Assembly: GCA_963799045.1 (NCBI GenBank)
Contig: CAWCVN010000001.1
Span: 186,001 to 250,000 of the forward strand
Direction of reading: 5' to 3'
DNA length: 64,000 nt
Source of the DNA: DASRSS01 sp963799045
GTDB taxonomy: Bacteria; Actinomycetota; Actinomycetes; Mycobacteriales; Jatrophihabitantaceae
Positions 54,708 to 62,333 of the stretch are shown here, one piece after another. The stretch's first letter is position 1; each line of letters begins with the position of its first letter. The notes below the pieces were generated by a model. The model was not told the DNA's origin and did not search any database. It saw only the letters and a list, made by a program, of their open reading frames with translations. The position numbers and the translations under genes were made by a program.

Positions 54708-55175
54708 CTAACGGGCTCCCCAGTTGTAGGTCTGCTTGGCCAGCCGCAGGTACAGCAGCGATTCGGTGCGGGTGACGCCGGCGATCGACCTGATGCGCTG
54801 GTTGACCAGCTGCAGCAGGTGCGCGTCGTTCTCGACGACGACCTCGGCGAGCAGATCGTAGGAACCCGCGGTGATGACGAGGTAGTCGACCTCATCGATC
54901 TTGGCGAGCTGCTCGGCGACCTCGTCGACGTCGCCGGCGACCGAGATCCCGATCATGGCCTGTCGGGCGAACCCGAGCTGGGTCGGGTCGGTGACCGCGA
55001 CGATCTGCATCACGCCGTGGTCAACAAGCTTCTGCACCCGCTGGCGGACCGCCGCCTCGGACAGCCCGACCGCCTTGCCGATCGTCGCGTACGCGCGCCG
55101 GCCGTCGGCCTGCAGCTGCTCGATGATGGCCTTGGAGGTCTCGTCGACCAGATCGCGGGGCCCGTTGCGTGCCAT
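54708..55175 (-). CDS. Lrp/AsnC-family regulator of the polyamine locus
   Basis: The 155-residue protein has the helix-turn-helix DETSKAIIEQLQADGRRAYATIGKAVGLSEAAVRQRVQKLVDHGV near residues 10-55 and a RAM domain (LVITAGSYDLLAEVVVENDAHL). It lies between the aminotransferase and the divergent potADBC operon and shares a 140-base intergenic region holding a long palindrome. It probably senses a polyamine or its amino-acid product. The ATG at 55175 fits the family start. Confidence 0.9.
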   Translation of the reverse strand: MARNGPRDLVDETSKAIIEQLQADGRRAYATIGKAVGLSEAAVRQRVQKLVDHGVMQIVAVTDPTQLGFARQAMIGISVAGDVDEVAEQLAKIDEVDYLVITAGSYDLLAEVVVENDAHLLQLVNQRIRSIAGVTRTESLLYLRLAKQTYNWGAR

Positions 55176-55213
55176 GCGCCTAGCTTGACCTACCGCACGA
55201 CCGCGACGCAAGC

Positions 55214-55249
55214 GATTCCGTCGTGTTTCCGAAACATGACGACGGAATC
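55214..55249. promoter_or_regulatory. Long palindromic operator between lrp and potA
   Basis: GATTCCGTCGT (55214-55224) and ACGACGGAATC (55239-55249) are exact 11-bp reverse complements. A second perfect inverted repeat lies in the centre: GTTTC (55225-55229), C, GAAAC (55231-55235). The 36-base element lies midway between the divergent lrp and potA starts. It is a strong candidate binding site for the Lrp protein, which binds DNA as dimers of dimers. Confidence 0.75.
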
Positions 55250-55315
55250 CCTTGTGCCGGTCGCCTCCGCATGTCAGGATCGCCTCGCGTTGGCCGAGCC
55301 CATCCCAGGAGACCC

Positions 55316-56548
55316 ATGGACATGACTACGTCGTCTGACCCACCCACCACCGCCCCCCGGACGCCCGCGACGCAGCCCGCGCCAGGCTCGGGGCGGCCGG
55401 CAGCAGGGCCGGTGCCGGCGATCGAGCTGGTCGGCATCGCCAAGCGATTCCACTCCCGTGCCGGCGTCGTCGCGGCGGTCGAGCACGTCGACCTGGTCAT
55501 CGGCGAGGGCGAGTTCTTCTCGCTGCTCGGACCGTCCGGGTGCGGCAAGACCACGACATTGCGGATGATCGGCGGGTTCGAGCAGCCCAGCGAGGGACGC
55601 ATCCTGCTCTACGGCAAGGACGTCGTCCTGGCGCCGCCGAATCACCGCGACGTCAACATGGTCTTCCAGTCCTACGCGCTGTTCCCGCACATGAGCGTGG
55701 AGGAGAACGTCGCGTTTGGCCTGCGGCGCAAGGGCGTCGACAAGGCCGAGATCCGCACCCGGGTCGGCGAGATGCTCGAGCTCGTCCAGCTCGACGGCAA
55801 GTCCGTCCGGCGCCCACGCGAACTGTCCGGTGGTCAGCAACAGCGCGTGGCACTGGCGCGGGCTCTGGTCAACCGCCCCCGCGCGCTGCTCCTGGACGAG
55901 CCGCTCGCGGCGCTGGACCTCAAGCTGCGCCAGGCCATGCAGCTGGAGCTGAAGCGGATCCAGCGGGAGGTCGGCATCACGTTCGTCTTCGTCACCCACG
56001 ACCAGAACGAGGCGCTCACGCTCTCCGATCGGCTCGTGGTCATGAACCGCGGCCGGATCGAGCAGCTGGGCACGCCGCGCGAGGTTTACGAGCACCCGGC
56101 GACCCGCTTCGTCGCCGGGTTCATCGGCACGTCCAACATCATCGACGGTTCCGTCGCGCGGATGGACGGTACAACCGCGCTGTTCGACCGCCCGACAGGG
56201 GAGTCGATCATCGTGCCGGACGCCGCGCGTGCGGGTGCGAGTGCAGGCGGCAGGCTCCACGTGACCGTTCGCCCCGAGAAAATCGTGATCACAGAGGCAC
56301 AGCCGGAGGCCGGGCGCTGCGCGTTGCGCGGGCAGGTCGCCGAGGTCGTCTACCTGGGCTCGTCCACGCAGTATGCGGTACGGCTGTCTGACGGAACGGA
56401 GTTGTCGGTGTTCGTGCAGAACTCCTCCGACGCGAGCGATGTCGCCGAGCGAGGCCAGGATGTGTGGCTGTCCTGGCGGCCCGAGCACACGTTGGCGCTG
56501 GCGGACTCGCCCGCGCTGACCGGCTCACCGGCGGGAGGACAAGCGTGA
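55316..56548 (+). CDS. potA: Spermidine/putrescine ABC importer ATPase
   Basis: The 410-residue ATPase has Walker A GPSGCGKTTTLRMIGGFE near residue 76, PHMSVEENVAFGL, signature ELSGGQQQRVALARAL, Walker B LLLDEPLAALDLKLR and FVFVTHDQNEALTLSDR. A TOBE domain follows from about 310. PotA powers the PotBC permease. The ATG at 55316 follows AGGAGA, and a second ATG at 55322 is possible. A Pro/Ala-rich N-terminal tail of about 35 residues precedes the ATPase core. Confidence 0.92.
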   Translation: MDMTTSSDPPTTAPRTPATQPAPGSGRPAAGPVPAIELVGIAKRFHSRAGVVAAVEHVDLVIGEGEFFSLLGPSGCGKTTTLRMIGGFEQPSEGRILLYGKDVVLAPPNHRDVNMVFQSYALFPHMSVEENVAFGLRRKGVDKAEIRTRVGEMLELVQLDGKSVRRPRELSGGQQQRVALARALVNRPRALLLDEPLAALDLKLRQAMQLELKRIQREVGITFVFVTHDQNEALTLSDRLVVMNRGRIEQLGTPREVYEHPATRFVAGFIGTSNIIDGSVARMDGTTALFDRPTGESIIVPDAARAGASAGGRLHVTVRPEKIVITEAQPEAGRCALRGQVAEVVYLGSSTQYAVRLSDGTELSVFVQNSSDASDVAERGQDVWLSWRPEHTLALADSPALTGSPAGGQA

Positions 56549-57807
56549 ACCCGCCGGAGTCGCTGCCGCCCGACCTGATCCGCGGGCTGACCGCCCCGCG
56601 GCTGAGCCGCCGCCGCGCGCTGCAGTTGGGCGGGCTGTCCGCGCTCGGGCTCTCGCTCGCGGCATGTGGGATCCCGAAGGCGCCGGGCAGCAAGCTCGGC
56701 CTCAACGCTGCGCGCAAGCAGATCGCGGACTTCTGGAGGACGCACGACAAGAACACCGGCCAGCTGAACTTCGAGAACTGGCCGCTGTACATCGACGTGG
56801 GTAAGGGCAGCGACCACCCCTCGCTCGACCTGTTCACCAAGCAGACCGGGATCAAGGTCAAGTACGACGAGGGCATCCAGGACGACGACTCCTACTTCGG
56901 CAAGATCCAGCCCGTGCTCGCTGCCGGGAAGGGCATCGGCTGGGACATCATCGTCATCACCAACGGCATCTACCTCGACAAGCTCGTCGAGCTGGACTAC
57001 CTGATCCCGCTGGACCAGAACGCGATGCCGAACTTCTACGCCAACGCCAGCCCGTTGGTGCTGGACCCGAGCTTCGACCGGGGCAACGTGTACACGATGG
57101 CCTGGCAGTCGGGCATGACCGGCATCGCCTACAACCCGAAGTACGTCGACCGCGAGATCACCAGCTGGCAGGACCTGCAGGACCCCGCGTTCAAGGGCAA
57201 GATCGGCATGTTCGCCGACATCGAGGACACTCCGAACTCGGCGCTGTGCGCGATCGGCGTCAACCCCGAGACGTCCACACCGGACGACTGGAAGAAGGCA
57301 GCCGACTGGCTGACAAAGCAGCGGCCGCTGGTGCGCAAGTACTACCAGCAGGACTACATCGCGCCGCTGTCCAAGGGAGATCTGTGGATCTCGCTGGCCT
57401 GGTCGGGTGACATCTTCCAGGCCAACGCCTCCGGCTCGAACCTGAAGTTCGTCGTTCCGAAGGAGGGCTGCCCGCTCTGGACGGACAACATGTGCATCCC
57501 CGCGCACGCGCAGCACCCGCGCGATGCCATGACCTACATGGACTGGGTGTACCAGCCCAAGATCGCGACCATGCTGGCCGAGTACATCAACTACATCACC
57601 CCGGTGCCGGCGACCCAGCAGCTGATCCTGGCCGATGCCAAGGCGGCGACCAATGCCGACGACCGCACCTTCTACACCCAGTTGGCCACCAGCCCGTTGA
57701 TCTTCCCGAGCAAGGCCGACTACGCGAAGCTGCACCGCTACCGCGTGCTCGACCCGGCGGAGGAGACGGTCTGGAACGGCCTGTTCGAGCCGATCTACCA
57801 GTCGTGA
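56545..57807 (+). CDS. potD: Polyamine-binding lipoprotein with Tat-type signal
   Basis: The 420-residue binding protein has a twin-arginine-like signal (SRRRALQLGGLSALGLSLAAC, Cys near residue 41). It may therefore be exported folded by Tat and lipidated. The mature part matches PotD/PotF (FENWPLYIDVG, then WDIIVITNGIYLDKLVELDYLIPLD and MAWQSGMTGIAYNPKYV). It captures putrescine or spermidine outside the cell. GTG at 56545 overlaps the potA stop. Confidence 0.9.
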   Translation: MNPPESLPPDLIRGLTAPRLSRRRALQLGGLSALGLSLAACGIPKAPGSKLGLNAARKQIADFWRTHDKNTGQLNFENWPLYIDVGKGSDHPSLDLFTKQTGIKVKYDEGIQDDDSYFGKIQPVLAAGKGIGWDIIVITNGIYLDKLVELDYLIPLDQNAMPNFYANASPLVLDPSFDRGNVYTMAWQSGMTGIAYNPKYVDREITSWQDLQDPAFKGKIGMFADIEDTPNSALCAIGVNPETSTPDDWKKAADWLTKQRPLVRKYYQQDYIAPLSKGDLWISLAWSGDIFQANASGSNLKFVVPKEGCPLWTDNMCIPAHAQHPRDAMTYMDWVYQPKIATMLAEYINYITPVPATQQLILADAKAATNADDRTFYTQLATSPLIFPSKADYAKLHRYRVLDPAEETVWNGLFEPIYQS

Positions 57808-57820
57808 GGAGGGAGGGGAG

Positions 57821-58684
57821 ATGAGGCGACTACAGGCGCGGCTGGCGCCGTACTGGCTCGTGCTGCCGGCCTGGCTCTGGCTGGTGATCTTCTTCGTCGT
57901 GCCGACGCTGGTCATGCTGTCGGTGTCGACAATGACCGGCAACCTGCTCGACGGTTTCAAGCAGACCTTCCACTGGGGCACCTACTCGGACGCGTGGAAC
58001 CTCTACCACGTCCAGTTCGTGCGATCGATCGTGTACGGGCTCATCGCGACCGCTCTCTGCCTGGTCATCGCCTACCCGGTCGCCTACTGGATTGCCTTCC
58101 GCGGCGGCCGGCACAAGTCCAGCCTGCTGTTCCTGCTGTTGCTTCCGTTCTTCGTCTCGTTCGTCATCCGGACGCAGTCGTGGAACTTCATCCTGTCCGA
58201 CAACGGCATCCTGCTCTCACCGTTGAAGCACTGGGGCGTGGTGTCGCAGGACTTCGCGATCCTGCAGAAGCCGGTTGCGGTCATCGGGGGGCTGGTCTAC
58301 AACTTCCTGCCGTTCACGGTGCTGCCGATCTACGTCGCCCTCGAGCGCGTCGACCCGAAGCTGCTGGAGGCCTCGGCAGACCTGTACGCGAACAAGGCGG
58401 CCGCGTTCACGAAGGTCGTGTTCCCGCTGTCGATACCGGGCGTGTTCGCGGCGGTGCTGCTGACGTTCGTGCCGGTCGCCTCGGACTACGTGAACGCGAC
58501 GATCCTCGGAGGAACGAACACCACGATGATCGGAAACATCATCCAGACCCAGTACTTCACCAACTCGGACTACCCGACCGCGGCCGCCCTGTCGTTCATG
58601 CTGATGGGTGCACTGCTGATCGGGGTGTTCGCCTACGCGAAGGCCCTGGGCACCGATGACGTTCTAGAGATGGCCGCAGCGTGA
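57821..58684 (+). CDS. potB: Polyamine ABC importer permease PotB
   Basis: The 287-residue protein has about six membrane helices. It has the binding-protein-dependent transport loop EASADLYANKAAAFTKVVFPLSIPGVFAAVLLTF near residue 185 (EAA-type coupling helix). With PotC it forms the channel for polyamines. It begins 13 bases after potD with a GGAGGGAGGGGAG site. Its stop overlaps the potC start. Confidence 0.92.
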   Translation: MRRLQARLAPYWLVLPAWLWLVIFFVVPTLVMLSVSTMTGNLLDGFKQTFHWGTYSDAWNLYHVQFVRSIVYGLIATALCLVIAYPVAYWIAFRGGRHKSSLLFLLLLPFFVSFVIRTQSWNFILSDNGILLSPLKHWGVVSQDFAILQKPVAVIGGLVYNFLPFTVLPIYVALERVDPKLLEASADLYANKAAAFTKVVFPLSIPGVFAAVLLTFVPVASDYVNATILGGTNTTMIGNIIQTQYFTNSDYPTAAALSFMLMGALLIGVFAYAKALGTDDVLEMAAA

Positions 58685-59547
58685 GCGCGTTGATGGGCGA
58701 GGCCCTCGAACTCGCCGAGGAGCACCCGGTCCTCACTCCACGCCGTCGCCGGCCGGGCCGGCTGCTGCTACCGGTCTGGGGCTGGCTGGTGATCGTCTGG
58801 CTGTGCTCGCCGATCATCGTGATGATCGTCTTCGGCTTCAACAACTACCCGGGCAAGTTCAACACAACGTGGCACGGGTTCACGCTCAAGTGGTACCGGC
58901 ACCTGTTCGCGCTCAGCGACCTGACCACGGCGCTGGAGAACTCGCTGTCGATCGCGGTGATCGTGACCGTAATCGCCACCGTGCTCGGCACGTTCCTCGG
59001 CATGTCGCTGGGCAAGTACCGGTTCCGCGGCTCCGGCTCGGTCAACCTGCTGCTGTTCGCGAACATCGCCGCGCCGGAGATCGTGCTCGGCGCGGCGCTA
59101 CTGAGCATGTTCCTGACGCTCGGCATCCCGCGCGGGTACTGGACGATCGTGATCGCGCACGTGATGTTCAGCATCGCCTACGTGGCGGTCACGGTGAAGG
59201 CTCGCATGGCCGGCATGGACCGGTCGTTGGAAGAGGCCGCGCGAGATCTCGGCGCAGGTTCGGTGGTGACGTTCTTCAGAGTCACCTTGCCGATGCTCAC
59301 CCCGGGCGTCATGGCCGGTGCGCTGCTGACGTTCGCATTGTCGATCGACGACTACATCATCACCAGCTTCAACAACGGCGCCACACAGACCTTCCCGTTG
59401 TGGGTCTACGGCGCGGCACAGCGCAACGGCGGCAGCGTGCCCGGGCAGGTGAACGTGATGGGGACGCTGATCTTCGGCTTCGGCGTGCTGGTCGCGCTCG
59501 GCGGGTTCATCGCGAACAGGGAGAAGAAGGCGCGCGAGAGCCCGTGA
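58681..59547 (+). CDS. potC: Polyamine ABC importer permease PotC
   Basis: The 288-residue permease has six predicted helices (LPVWGWLVIVWLCSPIIVMIVFGFNN first). The EAA loop EEAARDLGAGSVVTFFRVTLPMLTPGVMAGALLTF near residue 180 contacts PotA. The start GTG overlaps the potB stop (GTGA), and the oxidoreductase gene overlaps the potC stop in the same way. The operon is tightly packed. Confidence 0.92.
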   Translation: MSALMGEALELAEEHPVLTPRRRRPGRLLLPVWGWLVIVWLCSPIIVMIVFGFNNYPGKFNTTWHGFTLKWYRHLFALSDLTTALENSLSIAVIVTVIATVLGTFLGMSLGKYRFRGSGSVNLLLFANIAAPEIVLGAALLSMFLTLGIPRGYWTIVIAHVMFSIAYVAVTVKARMAGMDRSLEEAARDLGAGSVVTFFRVTLPMLTPGVMAGALLTFALSIDDYIITSFNNGATQTFPLWVYGAAQRNGGSVPGQVNVMGTLIFGFGVLVALGGFIANREKKARESP

Positions 59548-60935
59548 ACCAGGACGTGCTTGCGGACGCCGCACCCACGCCGTTCTGGCTGGACTCCGCG
59601 GATCGACCCGAGCCCGCTGCGCCGCTGGCGGCAGACACCAGCTGCGAGCTCGCCGTGGTCGGTGCCGGATACACCGGGCTGTGGACCGCGTTGCTGGCGA
59701 AGGAGGCCGACCCGTCGGCCGACGTCGTCGTCCTGGAGGGCCGAACGGCGGGGTGGGCCGCGTCCGGTCGCAACGGCGGCTTCTGCGCGGCGAGCCTGAC
59801 GCACGGGCTGGCCAACGGCCTGGCTCGCTTCCCGGAGGAGATGCCGGCGTTGGAGCGGCTGGGCCGCGCCAACCTGGACGCCATCGAGTCCGCGGTGAAC
59901 AGATACGACATCGAGTGTCACTTCGAGCGGACCGGCCACATCGACGTCGCCACCGACGAGCACCAGCTCGACTGGCTGCACGAGGACGTCGAGCACGCAC
60001 GTCAGTTCGGCCACGACGCGGTGTTCCTCGACGCCGACGTGATGCGTGCGGAGGTGAACTCGCCGACCTACCTCGCCGGCGGCTGGCACCGCGACGAGAC
60101 GGCGCTGGTCGACCCGGCGCGCCTGGTCTGGGGGCTGCGGGCGGCGTGCCTGGCGCTGGGGGTTCGGCTGTATGAGAACACCCGGGCCGAGGCGATCGAG
60201 CGGGCCGGTGCGGGCGTGCGGCTGCGCACCGCATCGGCAGCGGTGCACGCGCGCCGCGTCGCGCTCGCCTCGAACGCGTTCCCCGCGCTGCTGCGGCGGG
60301 TGCGCCCCTATACGGTGCCCGTGTACGACTACGCGCTCGTGACCGAGCCGCTGTCCGCGGCACAACTGGACGCGATCGGGTGGCGCCAGCGCCAGGGGCT
60401 GGGCGACGTGACCAACCAGTTCCACTACTACCGGCGCACCGCCGACGACCGGATCCTCTGGGGCGGGTACGACGCGGTCTACCACTGGAACAACGGGCTC
60501 GCCGCCCGGTACGACCAGCGCCCGGCGACGTTCCGCCTGCTTGCCCGCCAGTTCTTCGAGACGTTCCCGCAGCTCGAGGGCCTGCGCTTCACGCACAAGT
60601 GGGGCGGCGTGATCGACACGTCCACCCGCTTCTTCGCCTTCCAGCGCACGGCGATGGACGGCCGGGTGGCCTACAGCGTGGGCTACACCGGGCTCGGCGT
60701 GGGCGCGTCGCGGTTCGGCGCCCAGGTGATGCTGGACCTGCTCTCGGGCCAGGACAGCGAGCTGACCAGGCTGCGAGCTGTGCGCAGCCGGCCGCTGCCG
60801 TTCCCGCCGGAACCGGCCAAGTCGCTCGGCATCGCCCTCACCCGGCGGGCGCTGGCCCGCGCCGACGACCGCCAGGGCCGCCGCGGCCCCTGGCTGCGCA
60901 CCCTCGACCGCCTCGGCCTCGGCTTCGACTCCTAG
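59544..60935 (+). CDS. FAD-dependent amine oxidoreductase (PuuB/DAO-like)
   Basis: The 463-residue protein has the FAD Rossmann motif CELAVVGAGYTGLWTALLAKEA near residue 34. It also has WAASGRNGGFCAASLTHG near 71, YALVTEPLSAAQLD near 260, FTHKWGGVIDTSTRFFAF near 350 and VGYTGLGVGASRFGAQVMLDLL near 375. These are family blocks of DAO enzymes such as gamma-glutamylputrescine oxidase. Its coupling to potADBC suggests oxidation of an imported polyamine derivative. No PuuA-type ligase is in the window, so the true substrate is uncertain. Confidence 0.88.
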   Translation: MNQDVLADAAPTPFWLDSADRPEPAAPLAADTSCELAVVGAGYTGLWTALLAKEADPSADVVVLEGRTAGWAASGRNGGFCAASLTHGLANGLARFPEEMPALERLGRANLDAIESAVNRYDIECHFERTGHIDVATDEHQLDWLHEDVEHARQFGHDAVFLDADVMRAEVNSPTYLAGGWHRDETALVDPARLVWGLRAACLALGVRLYENTRAEAIERAGAGVRLRTASAAVHARRVALASNAFPALLRRVRPYTVPVYDYALVTEPLSAAQLDAIGWRQRQGLGDVTNQFHYYRRTADDRILWGGYDAVYHWNNGLAARYDQRPATFRLLARQFFETFPQLEGLRFTHKWGGVIDTSTRFFAFQRTAMDGRVAYSVGYTGLGVGASRFGAQVMLDLLSGQDSELTRLRAVRSRPLPFPPEPAKSLGIALTRRALARADDRQGRRGPWLRTLDRLGLGFDS

Positions 60936-60950
60936 GGATAGGTTCGGCAG

Positions 60951-61961
60951 ATGGCGCGATACGGCCCGCAGTTCGGCCCGGACATCACCTTCCTCGGCGT
61001 GGATCGCTGCGACTGGGCGGAGGCGTCCACCTACGCCGACGCCGACGTGGTGATCCTGGGCGCGCCGTTCGACGGGGGCACGTCGCACCGGTCCGGTACC
61101 CGCTTCGGCCCGCAGTTCATCCGGCAGACCTGCTACCTGCCGCACGACGGGTCGCGGCCGTCGTTGGCCATGCGCGTGGACGGTCTGCGCGACCTGCGGG
61201 TCTACGACGCCGGCGACGTCGAGATGTTCTCCGGGGACGCGGCCCGGTCCGTGCACGACCTGCAGGAGGCGGTGCACGCGGTCACTGCGAGCGGCGCGAT
61301 CCCCCTTGTGCTCGGCGGCGACCACACCATCGCCTGGCCCGACGCCGCCGGCGTGGCGCAGCACCTCGGCCAGGGCCGGGTGTCGATGATCCACTTCGAC
61401 GCACACGCCGACACCGGCGACATCGAGTTCGGCTCACTGATCGGGCACGGCCAGCCGATGCGTCGGCTCATCGAGTCCGGCGCGCTGCGCGGAGACCGGT
61501 TCCTGCAGATCGGGCTGCGCGGCTACTGGCCGGCGCCGGACGTGCTGGACTGGATGGCTCAGCAGCGGATGCGCTCGTACGAGATGAGCGAGATCGGCGC
61601 ACGGGGCCTGGACGAGTGCCTGACCGAGGCCTTCGGCATCGCCACCGACGACTGCGACGGCGTCTTCTTGTCCGTCGACATCGATGTCTGCGATCCGGGC
61701 CACGCCCCGGGGACCGGGACTCCGGAGCCGGGCGGCCTGACCGCACGCGAGCTGCTCGACTCGGTGCGGCGCATCGCCTACGAGCTGCCGGTGGTCGGGA
61801 TGGACGTCGTCGAGGTGTCACCGCCGTACGACCACGCGGACGTGACCTCGTTCCTCGCGAACCGGGTGGTGCTCGAGGCGCTCACCGGAATCGCGCGCCG
61901 CCGGCACGACGCGGCTGGGGGCACCCGCTGGGACCCCCGCCGACCGCTGCTCGACCGCTGA
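60951..61961 (+). CDS. speB: Agmatinase-type ureohydrolase
   Basis: The 336-residue arginase-family enzyme has the Mn-binding motifs LVLGGDHTIAWP near residue 120, MIHFDAHADTGDIEF near 143-157 and SVDIDVCDPGHAPGTGTPEPGG near 240-262. Agmatinase hydrolyses agmatine to putrescine and urea, and guanidinobutyrase activity is an alternative. It is the last gene of the potADBC-oxidoreductase-speB transcript. It would convert imported agmatine to putrescine for further breakdown. Confidence 0.9.
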   Translation: MARYGPQFGPDITFLGVDRCDWAEASTYADADVVILGAPFDGGTSHRSGTRFGPQFIRQTCYLPHDGSRPSLAMRVDGLRDLRVYDAGDVEMFSGDAARSVHDLQEAVHAVTASGAIPLVLGGDHTIAWPDAAGVAQHLGQGRVSMIHFDAHADTGDIEFGSLIGHGQPMRRLIESGALRGDRFLQIGLRGYWPAPDVLDWMAQQRMRSYEMSEIGARGLDECLTEAFGIATDDCDGVFLSVDIDVCDPGHAPGTGTPEPGGLTARELLDSVRRIAYELPVVGMDVVEVSPPYDHADVTSFLANRVVLEALTGIARRRHDAAGGTRWDPRRPLLDR

Positions 61962-61967
61962 CCGGGG

Positions 61968-62246
61968 CTACCGGCGCCAGGTGCGCTTGCGGCGCTGAAT
62001 GTCCCAGATCTCCATGATCACGAGGGCTACGGCGATGCCGACCAGCCACACCGTGCCCATGCCGTTGTAGTGCGTCGCGGTGATCATCAGCAGCAGGATC
62101 GCGGCGACCACCCAGCCGGCGACACGGCTCGCCCGGCCCCACTCGCCGTGCCAGCCCCAGTCCGTCGGATGCTCGTCCGGGTGGTCGAGCTTGTAGTCGG
62201 TGGGCAGGCTCAGGTCGGGCTGCTCGCTGTCCGCTTCCAAGGCCAC
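61968..62246 (-). CDS. DUF2631 membrane protein
   Basis: The 92-residue protein has the actinobacterial DUF2631 pattern HPTDWGWHGEWGRASRVAGWVVAAILLLMITATHYN near residues 26-61. Two membrane helices (about 43-58 and 64-80) are followed by a basic end (DIQRRKRTWRR). It is small and of unknown function. It converges on speB with a 6-base gap and diverges from the metallo-beta-lactamase/Rieske gene. Confidence 0.85.
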   Translation of the reverse strand: MALEADSEQPDLSLPTDYKLDHPDEHPTDWGWHGEWGRASRVAGWVVAAILLLMITATHYNGMGTVWLVGIAVALVIMEIWDIQRRKRTWRR

Positions 62247-62333
62247 GGCTGCTCGCTCCTGTCACGTGATCCGATGCTGGACACCCCGCGCCGGGGCGCC
62301 GGTTCGCCTCCATTCTGGCATTAGGGTCGGGGC

